A stretch of 64,000 bases of DNA from Phenylobacterium sp. J367 (GTDB lineage: Bacteria > Pseudomonadota > Alphaproteobacteria > Caulobacterales > Caulobacteraceae). The notes under the pieces were generated by a model. That model ran no database searches. It saw only the letters and a program-made list of their open reading frames with translations, and was not told the origin of the DNA. The number at the start of each line of letters is the position of its first letter. Position 1 is the stretch's first letter. Location of the stretch: contig NZ_JAJONA010000001.1 in assembly GCF_024699985.1 (NCBI RefSeq), positions 186,001-250,000 of the forward strand, in the 5' to 3' direction. Both the position numbers and the translations under genes were made by a program. Positions 26,409 to 38,324 of this stretch are shown here, piece after piece.

Positions 26409-27322
26409 CCCTCGCCATCGACGTCCACGGGCTCAACAAGAGCTTCGGCGACAAGCACGTCGTCCAGGATGTCGACATCGCCGTCGAGGAAGGCCGGATC
26501 TGCGGCTTCCTGGGTCCCAACGGCTCGGGCAAGACCACGACGCTCAGGATGCTCTGCGGCCTGCTCACGCCCGACAGCGGCCAGGGCGCGGCGCTCGGCT
26601 TCGACATCATCCGCGACGCCGCCGAGATCAAGCGGCGCACCGGCTACATGACCCAGAGGTTCTCGCTCTACGAGGACCTGACCATCGCCGAGAACCTGGA
26701 GTTCGCCGCCCGCATCCACGAGCTCGACCGCCGGCGCGAGCGGGTCGACGCGGCCATCGAACGCCTGGGCCTGACGGCGCGCCGGGGCCAGCTCGCCGGC
26801 ACGCTCTCCGGCGGCTGGAAGCAGCGCCTCGCGCTCGCCTCGGCCACCCTGCACGAGCCCCGGCTCCTGCTGCTCGACGAGCCCACCGCCGGCGTCGACC
26901 CCAAGGCCCGGCGCACCTTCTGGGACGAGATCCACGCGCTGTCCGCCGAGGGCCTCACCGTGCTGGTCTCCACCCACTACATGGACGAGGCCGAGCGCTG
27001 TCACGAGATCGCCTACATCTCCTACGGCCGGCTGATCGCCCGCGGCACGGCCGAGGAGGTGGTCCAACGCTCCAACCTGATCACCCTGCGCGGCGAGGGC
27101 CCCGGCATCGACCGGCTCTCCGGCGAGATCGCCGCCCGCCCCGGCGTCGAGACCGCCGCCCTCTTCGGCCCGGCCCTCCACGTCAGCGGCACGGACCGCA
27201 AGGCGCTGGAGGCCGCCATCCAGCCCTGGAAGCGCGAGCCCTGGCGCTGGGCGGAGGTCGAGCCGACGCTGGAGGACGTCTTCATCCAGCTCATGGACCG
27301 CTCTGAGGACAATTTCCGATGA
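26405..27322 (+). CDS. ABC exporter ATPase (YbhF/CcmA type)
   Basis: The 305-aa ATPase shows Walker A GPNGSGKTTT, Q-loop YMTQRFSLYEDLT, signature LSGGWKQRLALA, Walker B LLLLDEPTAGVD and the switch His in VSTHYMDEAERC. The C-terminal 90 residues form the extension common in ABC-2 exporters. Start GTG 26405 overlaps the adaptor stop. Unlike E. coli YbhF it has a single nucleotide-binding domain, so a homodimer is expected. Confidence 0.93.
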   Translation: MTLAIDVHGLNKSFGDKHVVQDVDIAVEEGRICGFLGPNGSGKTTTLRMLCGLLTPDSGQGAALGFDIIRDAAEIKRRTGYMTQRFSLYEDLTIAENLEFAARIHELDRRRERVDAAIERLGLTARRGQLAGTLSGGWKQRLALASATLHEPRLLLLDEPTAGVDPKARRTFWDEIHALSAEGLTVLVSTHYMDEAERCHEIAYISYGRLIARGTAEEVVQRSNLITLRGEGPGIDRLSGEIAARPGVETAALFGPALHVSGTDRKALEAAIQPWKREPWRWAEVEPTLEDVFIQLMDRSEDNFR

Positions 27323-27386
27323 TCCTCCTTCGCACAAGGCTACGGAGGACTCCGGTCCTGCGAAGCTCCTTCGGGAGCGAAGCAGG

Positions 27387-28524
27387 ATGAGCACCGGCTT
27401 CTCCCTCACCCGCGTCGCCGCGGTGATGATCAAGGAGTTCAAGCAGCTCACCCGCGACCGGGTCACCTACGCCATGATGCTAGCCCTGCCCGTGGTCCAG
27501 CTCCTGCTGTTCGGCTTCGCCATCAACACCGAGCCGCGTCACCTGCCCACCGCCGTGCTGGTGCAGGAGGACAGCGTCTTCGCCCGCTCGGTGGTCGGCG
27601 CCCTGAAGCGCAGCGATTTCTTCGACCTCGTGGCCCAGGCCCGCTCGGCCTCCGAGCTCGACGCCATGATCCGCCGGGGCGACGTGCTGTTCGCCGTGAC
27701 CATCCCCGGCGACTTCACCCGGCGCGTGGCGCGCGGCGACCAGGCGCAGATCCTGGTGGAGGCCGACGCCACCGACCTCACGGCGACCGGCGGCGCGGCG
27801 GCGGCGCTCGCCGCCCTGCCCGCCCAGGCCCTGGCCCAGGACATGAAGGGCGCGCTCGCCCCCCCGCACACAGGCGCCGCCGCCGTTCGAGGTGGTCGTC
27901 CACCGCCGCTACAATCCCGAGGCGGTCACCGCCTACAACATCGTGCCCGGCCTGCTGGGCGTGATCCTCTCCATGACGCTGGTCATGATGACCGCGCTCT
28001 CGGTCACCCGCGAGACGGAGCGGGGCACCATGGAGAGCCTGCTGGCCACGCCCGTCGAGCCGCTGGAGGTGATGGTCGGCAAGCTCGCGCCCTATGTCCT
28101 GATCGGCCTCATCCAGACGGCGCTGATCCTGACGCTCGCCCGGCTGCTCTTCGCCGTGCCGTTCCAGGACGGCTGGCCCGGCCTCTCGCTCGGCATCGCC
28201 CTCTTCATCGTGGGCTCGCTGTCGCTGGGCTTCCTGATCTCCACCGTGGCCCGGTCGCAGCTGCAGGCCATGCAGATGAGCGTCTTCTACATCCTGCCCT
28301 CCATCCTGCTCTCGGGCTTCATGTTCCCGTTCAAGGGCATGCCCGGCTGGGCCCAGGCGCTGGGCGAGATCATCCCGGTGACCCATTTCCTGCGCGTGGT
28401 CCGCGGCGCCCTGCTGAAGGGCCAGGACCTGAGCGACATGTGGCGCGAGCTCCTGGCGCTCACCGCCTTCGTCTGCGTCGTCGCGGCCCTCGCCATGGCC
28501 CGCTACCGGCGCACGCTGGATTGA
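27387..28524 (+). CDS. ABC-2 type permease of the exporter, one frameshift
   Basis: This permease of about 379 aa is of YbhS/YhhJ type: an N-terminal helix (RVTYAMMLALPVVQLLLFGF), a large periplasmic domain (AVLVQEDSVFARSVVGAL), then five helices including GVILSMTLVMMTALSVTRE and the family motif ERGTMESLLATPVEPLE. The frame shifts at the 7-C run 27859-27865; removing one C gives PPRTQAPPPFEVVVHRRYNP. Only one permease gene is present, whereas ybhGFSR has two, so a homodimeric permease is implied. A 64-base gap with a small inverted repeat separates it from the ATPase gene. Confidence 0.87.
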
Positions 28525-28550
28525 GACTCGTGGGCGAGTTGGCCGGAGTG

Positions 28551-28982
28551 TCAGTTCCCTCGCCGCGCTAGCGCCCTTCTCACGAACAGGAAACAACCTG
28601 CCGTAGTTGCGCAGCCGACGACCGCGGTAAACCAAAACTCGCCATCAAACACGAACCCACTTCTGGCGAACGCTAGTGCCGCCACGAGGACCACAGAGAC
28701 CGCTGCGCCGATCGCGAAGGCACGCTGCTCACGCCCCTGGAGAGCGGGCTCGACCGGTGTCGACGTTGCGCGCAACAATCGAAACAGGTCCCTGGCGGCC
28801 CAAATCGATCCGGCGATCAATGCCACGTTGATGGCCAAGACATAGCCAGCGACCACGACGATGGGCACACCAGCGTCAGCCAACACGCGAGCCAGCCAAA
28901 GCCCGACCGAGCTGAGCAACCCCACGGCGAGAATCTTCAGCCACATGCTCCGCCGTGCGGCCGATCGCGTGCTGGAATCCAT
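28551..28982 (-). CDS. membrane protein of unknown function, lower GC
   Basis: The 143-aa product has four likely membrane helices (around LKILAVGLLSSVGLWLA, VPIVVVAGYVLAINVALIAG, AFAIGAAVSVVLVAALAFA and FTAVVGCATTAGCFLFV) and basic ends. I recognise no family. Base composition is clearly less GC-rich than both neighbours, and codon use is less biased, which hints at recent transfer. It points towards the exporter operon and lies 26 bases from its end. Start ATG 28982 is chosen; an earlier in-frame codon at 29039 would add 19 residues. Confidence 0.6.
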   Translation of the reverse strand: MDSSTRSAARRSMWLKILAVGLLSSVGLWLARVLADAGVPIVVVAGYVLAINVALIAGSIWAARDLFRLLRATSTPVEPALQGREQRAFAIGAAVSVVLVAALAFARSGFVFDGEFWFTAVVGCATTAGCFLFVRRALARRGN

Positions 28983-29110
28983 GGCCTTATATCTTTGTCC
29001 TAAAGCAAGCTTCACTGACGGAAGTGGTGAGCATCGCAAGCCCAGGGGTCAACAAGCTACGTCAGGTCCCGGCCCTCGACTGAGGCCGCCGTCGTCCCTA
29101 CCTTCACGGG

Positions 29111-29590
29111 ATGGCCGTCGCCTTCACCAAGGAAGAGGATTACGAGAGCCAGGCCGCGGACCTTCCCGACCGGCCGATCTCGTCGCATCCCAACCTCGTC
29201 ACCGCCTCGGGGCTCGCCTCCATCGAGGCGGAGCTGGCGGCCGCGCGCGCCGCCTACCAGGCCGCCCAGGCCCAGGGCGACGTCAGCGCCGACCGCACCG
29301 CCATGGCCCGGGCCACCCGCGACCTGCGCTACTGGTCCCAGCGCCGCGCCACCGCCCAGCTCACCGAGCCGGAGCCCGAGGCCGGCAAGGTCCAGTTCGG
29401 CCGCACTGTGGAGATTGAGCGCGAGGACGGCCGCAAGCAGGCTTTCCGCATCACCGGCGAGGACGAGGCCGACCCGGCCAAGGGCACGATCTTCTACGCC
29501 TCCCCGCTCGCCCGCGCCCTGCTCGGCAAGGCGGTCGGCGACGTCGCCGAGGTCAACGGCGCCGAGGTCGAGGTCATGGCCGTCCGATAG
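29111..29590 (+). CDS. GreA/GreB-family transcript cleavage factor
   Basis: The 159-aa product has the N-terminal antiparallel coiled coil that enters the RNA polymerase secondary channel (LVTASGLASIEAELAAARAAY) and the C-terminal FKBP-like domain with the family end GTIFYASPLARALLGKAVGD. The length fits GreA or GreB, or a Gre-like paralogue. The coiled-coil tip carries an acidic pair candidate in QGDVSADR. It lies 40 bases before mfd, another RNA-polymerase-binding factor, so a common operon for stalled polymerase rescue is plausible. Confidence 0.85.
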   Translation: MAVAFTKEEDYESQAADLPDRPISSHPNLVTASGLASIEAELAAARAAYQAAQAQGDVSADRTAMARATRDLRYWSQRRATAQLTEPEPEAGKVQFGRTVEIEREDGRKQAFRITGEDEADPAKGTIFYASPLARALLGKAVGDVAEVNGAEVEVMAVR

Positions 29591-29630
29591 TCCGGAACGG
29601 CTTCCCCGCCCATGAGTTGGCCTCCCGCAC

Positions 29631-32600
29631 ATGGCGGGGGACCAGATGGACGACGGCGCGGCCTTCAACGACCAGCATCCGGCCCACGCCGACGCGGCCC
29701 TGGCCCCCGCGCCCGCCGCCGCGCCCGAGCCGGCCCGGCCGCCCGAGGAGAACCCCCAGCCGTCCGCCGCCTGGATCGCTGACCGGCTGAGCCGGGAGAC
29801 CCGGCGCGCCACGGCGCCGCTCCTCTACGTCGCCTCCAGCGAGCGCCGCGCCGACGAGATCGGCCGGGCGCTGCGCCAGTTCGCGCCGCAGGCGGAGGTC
29901 CTGGTGCTGCCGCCCTGGGACTGCCTCCCGTACGACCGCGCCTCGCCGTCCCGCGAGGCCATGGGCCGGCGGATGGCCGTGCTCGCCCGGCTGACGGAGG
30001 CGGCCGAGGGCCCGCGCGTGCTGGTGGCCAGCGCCGAGGCCCTGCTGCAGCGCGTGCCCCCCGAAGACCGCAATGAAGCACGCCTTCCTGCCCGTGCGCG
30101 TCGGCGAACGCCTCGACCGCCAGGCCCTGGAAGGCTTCGCCCGCCGGGCCGGCTATGTGGTCGACGACCGGATCGACGAGCCCGGCGAGATCGCCCCTGC
30201 TGGGCGAGGTGGTCGACGTCTTCCCGGCCGCCGCCGAGGCCCCGGTCCGCATCGCGCTCGGCGGCGACGACACCGTCAGCGCCATCCGCCGCTACGATCC
30301 CGTCAGCCAGCGCACCGACGAGGAGCTGGACGACGTGGTGCTGGGCCCGGCCTCCGAGGTCCTGCTCGACGACGAGACCGAGCGCACACCGGGCCTCGAG
30401 CACCGGGCGGCGTCGATCTACGGCCGGATGCCGACCGTCTTCGCCCTGCTGGGCGAGGCCGTGGCCTTCGTCGACGACAAGGTCGAGCGCCGCGTCGCCG
30501 GCCTCAGCGAACAGATCGCCGAGGCCTATGACGCCCATCATAGCCTGTCCGGCCCCGGCGAGGCCCCCGCGCCCCGGCCCGAGGACCTCTACCTCTCCGC
30601 CCGCGACTTCGACCGCGCGCTCGGAAAGCTGACGCGGCGCACGCTGGACGGCGCGGCCGAGCGCACGCCCCGCTTCGCCCTGGAGCGCAACCCGGGCCGG
30701 GCGTTCTCGGATTTCGTCCAGGCCCGCCTGGAGGCCGGCGCGCGCATCGTGCTCACCGGCCTGGCCCATGAGCTGCGCCCGCTGGCCCGCGCCATCCAGC
30801 GCGGCGCGGCGCGCACGCCGGAGCCGGCCGCTGACTGGGAGGCGGTGCGGCGCGCGAAGGCCGGCGAGCTGCTCGCCCTGCCGGTCGATCTGGAAGCCGG
30901 GTTCGAGGCCCCCGACGAGGGGCTGGTGGTCGTCACCGCCTCCGACGTGCTGGGCGGCCGGGTCGCCACCCGCGGCGGGCCCTCCGCCGAGAGCCTGCTG
31001 TCCGACCCCGACCTGAGGGTCGGCGACGCCGTGATCCACGAGGACCATGGGCTGGGCGTGCTCGAGGCCCTGGAGACGCTCGAGGTGGCGGGCGAGACCC
31101 GCGACGCCGTCCGGCTCGCCTACCACGGCGGGGCCAGCCTGATCACGCCGGTGGAGGAGTTCGGCAAGCTCTGGCGCTACAGCGGCGAGGCCGAGGCCGT
31201 CACCCCCGACCGGCTGCACACCGACGCCTGGGCGAAGCGCCGGGTCGAGCTCAGCGCCGACATCGACCGGACCGCCGAACACCTGGTGGCCGTCGCCCGC
31301 GCGCGCGCCGAGACCAGGGGCCAGGTGCTGGAGCCGTCCCGCCCGGCGCTCGCCCGGTTCGCCGCCCGCTTCCCCTACCCCGAGACCTCGGACCAGGCCG
31401 CCGCCATCGAGGCGGTGCTCGCCGACATGGCCTCGGGCCGGGTGATGAGCCGGCTCGTCTGCGGCGACGTCGGCTTCGGCAAGACCGAGGTGGCGCTGCG
31501 CGCCGCCGCCGCGGCCGCCCTGGCCGGGAAGCAGGTCGCCGTCGTCGCCCCCACCACCGTGCTCGCCCGCCAGCACTTCGAGAGCTTCCGCCGCCGGTTC
31601 GCCGGGTTCGATCTCAAGGTCGGGCGGCTCTCGCGCCTGGCCTCCCCGGCCGAGGCCCGGGCGGTGAAGGACGGCCTGGCCGACGGCTCGATCCGCATCG
31701 TCATCGGCACCCATGCCCTGGCGGCCGACGATGTCGCCTTCGCCGACCTCGGCCTGCTGATCGTCGACGAGGAGCAGCGGTTCGGCGCCAGGCTGAAGCA
31801 GCAGCTCCGCGGCCTCGCCCCCCAACGTCCACCTGCTGACCATGACGGCGACGCCGATCCCCGGACCCTGCAGCTCGCCATGGTCGGCGTAGAGGACGTC
31901 AGCGTCATCGCCACCCCGCCGGCCCGCCGGCGGCCGGTCCGCACCTTCCTGGCCCCCTTCGACGCCGCCACGGTCCGCACCGCCCTGCTGCGGGAGCGCC
32001 GGCGCGGCGGCCAAAGCTTCGTCGTCGTCCCCCGCATCGAGGACATCGGCCCGGTCGCCGGGCAGCTCAAGGCGCTGGTCCCCGAGCTCACCACCCGGAC
32101 CGCCCACGGCGACCTGCCGCCCGAGGCGGTGGACGAGGCGATGGTCGGCTTCGCGAGCGGCGAGGGCGATGTCCTGCTGGCCACCAGCATCATCGAGAGC
32201 GGCCTCGACGTGCCGCGCGCCAACACCATGATCGTCTGGCGCGCCGACCGCTTCGGCCTGGCCCAGCTCCACCAGCTGCGCGGCCGGGTCGGCCGGGGCC
32301 GCACCCAGGGGATCACCTACCTGCTCACCGACCCCGACGAGGAGATCGCCGAGGCCACCCGGGCCCGGCTCTCCACCCTCGTCGCCCTCGACCGGCTGGG
32401 TTCGGGCCTGGCGATCAGCGCCCGGGATCTGGAGCTGCGAGGGGCCGGCGACCTGATCGGCGACGAGCAGGCGGGCCACGTGAAGCTGATCGGCGCGGCC
32501 CTCTACCAGCGCCTGCTCACCCGCGCGGTCAGGGTGGCCAAGGGCGAGATCTCCGGCCCCGACTGGGACCCCGAGCTGAACCTCGACCTGAAGGGCGCCA

Positions 32601-32983
32601 TTCCCGAGGCCTATGTCCCCGACCCCACCATCCGCCTGAACCTCTATGCCCGCCTCGCCCGGATCGGCGAGCCCGATGCGGTCGAGGCCTTCGCCGAGGA
32701 GCTGGAGGACCGTTTCGGCGTCCTGCCCGACGCCGCCGTCGCCCTGCTGGACCGCGCCCGCCTGCGCACCCTGGCCCAGGCCGCCGGCGTCATCCGCGTC
32801 GACGCCGGCCCCCGCGCCGTCGCCCTCACCGTCCAGGGCCGGCCGCCGGCCAGGCTGAAGTGCGCCCCCGACGCCGCCGTGAAGGACGGCCGCCTCGTCT
32901 GGCTCAAGCCCGCCCCCAAAGGCGCCTCGCGCCTCGACGACGTCCGCCTGGTCCTGGAGGAGCTTGCGGCGAGACGGCAGTAG
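29631..32983 (+). CDS. mfd: transcription-repair coupling factor Mfd-like, four apparent frameshifts
   Basis: Mfd removes RNA polymerase stalled at lesions and recruits UvrA. Repaired length is about 1,115 aa. The UvrB-like N-terminal module (LVLPPWDCLPYDRASPS), the CarD-like RNA-polymerase interaction domain (VIHEDHGLGVLEALETLEV), RecG-type helicase motifs (CGDVGFGKTEVALRAA, DEEQRFGARLK, TRTAHGDLP, LRGRVGRGRTQG) and the TRG motif (SARDLELRGAGDLIGDEQ) are in order. Frame changes occur at 30057-30062 (6 C), 30194-30197 (4 C), 31818-31823 (6 C) and 31859-31862 (4 C); the last two compensate each other and hide helicase motif TMTATPIPRT. It is somewhat shorter and more divergent than canonical Mfd, so a second Mfd-like paralogue is possible. 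Confidence 0.85.
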
Positions 32984-33045
32984 ACGCCGGTCGCAGGGCG
33001 GCTACTCTCCGCCGTCCCTCGAATGTCTTGGGACGCCCTTCCCGC

Positions 33046-33447
33046 ATGACCCCGCCTGCCGATCCCGCCCTGGCCGACGCGCTCGCCCGCCTGCTCCCCA
33101 ATGCGCACGCCCCCTATTCCGGCGTGCACGTGTCCGCGATCGTCGAGACCGCCGACGGCCGGCGGCACGAGGGCGTCAACGTCGAGAACGCCGCCTATCC
33201 GCAAGGCGTCTGCGCCGAGGCCAGCGCGATCTCCGACATGGTGACGAAGGGCGGCAAGCGGATCCGCCGGATCTATGTCGCCTCGAACCTTCCGGGCTTC
33301 ATCTGGCCCTGCGGCGGCTGCCGCCAGAAGATCTGGGAATTCGCCGAGCCCGGCTGCGAGGTCGTCTCGGTCGCCGCCGACGGCGCCGCCGAAACCCACA
33401 CCATCGAGGAACTGCTGCCCCTGGGGTTTCGGCTCGAGCGCGGCTGA
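33046..33447 (+). CDS. cdd: cytidine deaminase
   Basis: The 133-aa zinc enzyme deaminates cytidine and deoxycytidine to uridine forms in pyrimidine salvage. The catalytic motif is GVCAEASAIS (Cys ligand and general-base Glu) and the second metal motif PCGGCRQKIWEF. The substrate motif VNVENAAYPQGV precedes them. The length is that of the homotetrameric type. Start ATG 33046. It follows mfd by 62 bases on the same strand. Confidence 0.93.
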   Translation: MTPPADPALADALARLLPNAHAPYSGVHVSAIVETADGRRHEGVNVENAAYPQGVCAEASAISDMVTKGGKRIRRIYVASNLPGFIWPCGGCRQKIWEFAEPGCEVVSVAADGAAETHTIEELLPLGFRLERG

Positions 33448-33622
33448 CAGCCTTCACCTTTGATGGGCCCGCGGAACGCAGCCCGGCCTTCGCGCGTCCT
33501 GTTGCATAGGTTCCGTCGCGTAGGAGTACGGGCGACTTGACCGGTTTCGAGGCTGTTCCTGCCCTGGCCTTCCTCGCCCCGCGTCTCTTGCCCGACTCTC
33601 CGCGCCACCCCACCTTCCTGTC

Positions 33623-36186
<2,564 letters not shown>

Positions 36187-36190
<4 letters not shown>

Positions 36191-36480
36191 GCGACGACGC
36201 CTGCCGCATCGACGTCTGGCTGTGGCGCGCCCGGTTCTTCAAGACCCGCTCGCTCTCGGCGAAGTTCGTCGACGACGGCCGCGTCCGCCTCACCCGCCCC
36301 GGCCAGGCCGAGGTCCGGCTCGACAAGGCGTCCCGGGCCGTGAAGCCCGGCGACCACCTGGTCTTCGCCGTCGGCGGCCGGCTCATCGCCGTCGCCGTGG
36401 ACGCGCTCGGGGAGCGCCGCGGCCCGCCGGCCGAGGCGCGCACGCTCTACTCGACGCTGGACGCGCCACTGAGTTCTTAA
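36187..36480 (+). CDS. S4-domain RNA-binding protein (HslR-like)
   Basis: The 97-aa product has an S4 domain: IDVWLWRARFFKTRSLSAKF, then VDDGRVRLTR and SRAVKPGDHLVF. Related Hsp15/HslR proteins bind stalled 50S subunits carrying nascent chain. ATG 36187 overlaps the helicase stop (ATGA), so the two are translated together. A role in RNA or ribosome metabolism is likely; the exact target is not known. Confidence 0.9.
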
Positions 36481-36505
36481 TACGTTCTCTGGAGGTGGGG
36501 GAAGC

Positions 36506-36931
36506 ATGACCGATACGCCGCAACCGGCGACCGGGGCAGGGTCTCGACGAAACTGGTTCACTGGCCGCGCCAACCGCAAGGAGTACTGGCTGTACTTTGC
36601 GGTGCTCTTCGCGGCGATCTTGGCGCTTGATCAAGTGGGTTTGGAGGTCGCCGGAGGGGGCCTTGTCGGCTGCCTCGTGGTTGTCTGGATTCCGCGCCTC
36701 CACGATCTTGGGCGTTCCGGTTGGTGGTCGCCCGCCATTCTGCTGGCGCAGCTGGCCCTGGGCCTGATCGCCTATCTGACCGTCGGCGAGACGACCGGCG
36801 GAACCGTCGCCCGCATATTGGTCACCTTCGTTCCGATCATCGTATTGGGCATCATTCCAGGTGAGTCGCAGGAGAACCGCTTCGGCCCGCCGCCGCAGCC
36901 GGGCTGGCGGCACATGTTCCGCGGCCGCTGA
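36506..36931 (+). CDS. DUF805 membrane protein
   Basis: The 141-aa product has the DUF805 signature [16 protein letters not shown] followed by three to four membrane helices ([28 protein letters not shown] with the conserved [29 protein letters not shown]). The family function is unknown. A ribosome site GGAGGTGGGG lies about 13 bases before ATG 36506. It sits between the S4 gene and fdxA, where other alphaproteobacteria usually have no gene, and its GC content is lower than that of the helicase, so it may be an insertion into the block. Confidence 0.85.
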   Translation: MTDTPQPATGAGSRRNWFTGRANRKEYWLYFAVLFAAILALDQVGLEVAGGGLVGCLVVVWIPRLHDLGRSGWWSPAILLAQLALGLIAYLTVGETTGGTVARILVTFVPIIVLGIIPGESQENRFGPPPQPGWRHMFRGR

Positions 36932-36966
36932 TCCCGCTGTCAGAAATCCTCGCCCCGATGCGGGAC

Positions 36967-36993
36967 GGGGCGGCATTGACTTTGCGCCGCCCC
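36967..36993 (+). terminator. stem-loop after the DUF805 gene
   Basis: The arms GGGGCGGC (36967-36974) and GCCGCCCC (36986-36993) are perfectly complementary with an 11-base loop. No T run follows, so it may be an attenuator or 3'-end structure rather than a full terminator. Confidence 0.35.
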
Positions 36994-37046
36994 TCTCCGA
37001 AAACCCGCCCGCCTCATGCGTCGGGCCGGAGCCAGATTTTCTTCCG

Positions 37047-37388
37047 ATGACCTACATCGTCATGGATCCCTGCATCAAATGTAAGTTCATGGACTGCGTG
37101 GAGGTGTGTCCGGTCGACTGCTTCTACGAAGGCGAGAACTTCCTGGCGATCAATCCGGACGAGTGCATCGACTGCGGCGTCTGCGAGCCGGAGTGCCCCG
37201 TGGACGCCATCAAGCCCGACACCGAGGACGATCCGGACGGCAAGTGGCTCCGGATCAATTCCGAGTACTCGCGCGTCTGGCCGAACATCACGGTCAAGGG
37301 CGAGCCGCCGGCCGACAAGGAACAGTTCGAGCGCGAAACCGGCAAGTTCGAGAAGTATTTCTCGGAAAAGCCCGGCCGCGGATCCTGA
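37047..37388 (+). CDS. fdxA: seven-iron ferredoxin FdxA
   Basis: The 113-aa ferredoxin carries a [3Fe-4S] and a [4Fe-4S] cluster. The first cluster motif is [18 protein letters not shown] and the second [16 protein letters not shown]. The C-terminal extension ([15 protein letters not shown] to [11 protein letters not shown]) is that of Azotobacter ferredoxin I and alphaproteobacterial FdxA. It is a low-potential electron carrier with often essential but undefined partners. carD follows after 295 bases. Confidence 0.95.
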   Translation: MTYIVMDPCIKCKFMDCVEVCPVDCFYEGENFLAINPDECIDCGVCEPECPVDAIKPDTEDDPDGKWLRINSEYSRVWPNITVKGEPPADKEQFERETGKFEKYFSEKPGRGS

Positions 37389-37683
37389 CCGCGCCCAGCC
37401 TGGGTCTCGGCGGCGCCCGCCCAAGCCTTTCTTTCGGCTGAATTTTATGCTAACGTCATGGAAGACGTGGCGATGAGGCTTTTCGCCTGCCCGTCATCCT
37501 GAAGAACGAAAGCCGTCCCGGCGGACATCCCGGGAAAAGGCGAAGGGTGTCCTAGAGGTCTTACATTTCCGCCAGTCGAGAAGCCGCCGCCGTCCTCGCG
37601 GAGAGCGTCGTCTTGTTGCTTGGTGGACGCCCCGCGTCCAGGCGTTCCGAAGGGTCGAACGGAATTTTTCGAGAGGTTGCGCG

Positions 37684-38193
37684 ATGAGCAAGAACGGTAC
37701 GGATTTCTCGGTTGGCGATCACGTCGTCTATCCGGCCCACGGCGTGGGCCAGGTGCAGGGGATCGAAACCCAGGAAGTCGCCGGTCTGAAGCTTGAGGTC
37801 TATGTCATCACCTTCGACCACGAGAAGATGACGCTCCGCGTTCCCACCGCCAAGGCGCGCACCGCCGGCCTGCGTCCGCTGGCCGAAGGCAACACCGTCT
37901 CCCAGGCGCTGACGACCCTGAAGGGCCGCGCGCGGGTGAAGCGCACCATGTGGTCGCGCCGCGCCCAGGAGTACGAAGCCAAGATCAACTCGGGCGACCT
38001 GATCTCCATCGCCGAGGTCGTCCGCGACCTGCACCGCGCCGAGAACCAGCCCGAGCAGTCCTACTCCGAGCGCCAGCTCTACGAGAGCGCGCTGGACCGC
38101 ATGGCCCGCGAGGTCGCCGCCATCGAGCGCATCGACCGCGAGGCCGCCATCGGCATCCTGAACAAGTCCCTGATCAAGGCCGTGGCCGCCTAA
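37684..38193 (+). CDS. carD: CarD-family transcription regulator
   Basis: The 169-aa CdnL/CarD protein binds the RNA polymerase beta subunit and stabilises open complexes at rRNA and growth genes. The N-terminal interaction domain begins FSVGDHVVYPAHGVGQV; the C-terminal helical domain has SRRAQEYEAKINSGDLISI and SYSERQLYESALDRMARE. In Caulobacter, CdnL is stringent-controlled. The 295-base upstream region has no gene and should hold its own promoter. A strong terminator follows. Confidence 0.94.
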   Translation: MSKNGTDFSVGDHVVYPAHGVGQVQGIETQEVAGLKLEVYVITFDHEKMTLRVPTAKARTAGLRPLAEGNTVSQALTTLKGRARVKRTMWSRRAQEYEAKINSGDLISIAEVVRDLHRAENQPEQSYSERQLYESALDRMAREVAAIERIDREAAIGILNKSLIKAVAA

Positions 38194-38223
38194 GGCTCCC
38201 GCCGACCCTCGGACTTCGCGAAG

Positions 38224-38253
38224 CGCCCGCCGGGGAGACCCGGCGGGCGTTCT
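38224..38253 (+). terminator. intrinsic terminator of carD
   Basis: An 11-bp perfect stem (CGCCCGCCGGG / CCCGGCGGGCG) with a GAGA loop is followed by TTCTGCTTT, 30 bases past the carD stop. Confidence 0.85.
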
Positions 38254-38264
38254 GCTTTCCGGAC

Positions 38265-38308
38265 GCGCGTCAGCTTGAAGTGGACGCCGGTTCAAGCGCC
38301 CGACGCGC
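38265..38308. repeat. structured intergenic repeat, copy 2
   Basis: Outer arms GCGCGTC (38265-38271) and GACGCGC (38302-38308); inner arms GCTTGAA (38273-38279) and TTCAAGC (38291-38297); loop GTGGACGCCGG identical to copy 1 at 9941-9951. The inner arms differ from copy 1 at several positions on both sides, keeping pairing. It lies just behind the carD terminator and before a convergent hydrolase gene. Confidence 0.7.
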
Positions 38309-38324
38309 GCCCACAGAAATAGCC

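Noticed and set aside
27323..27386. Inverted repeat between the ABC ATPase and permease genes as a terminator or attenuator
   Set aside because: The arms (GCTCCTTCGGGAGC and TCCTTCG...CGGAGGA) are short, without a T run; more likely a small intergenic repeat that does not stop the operon.
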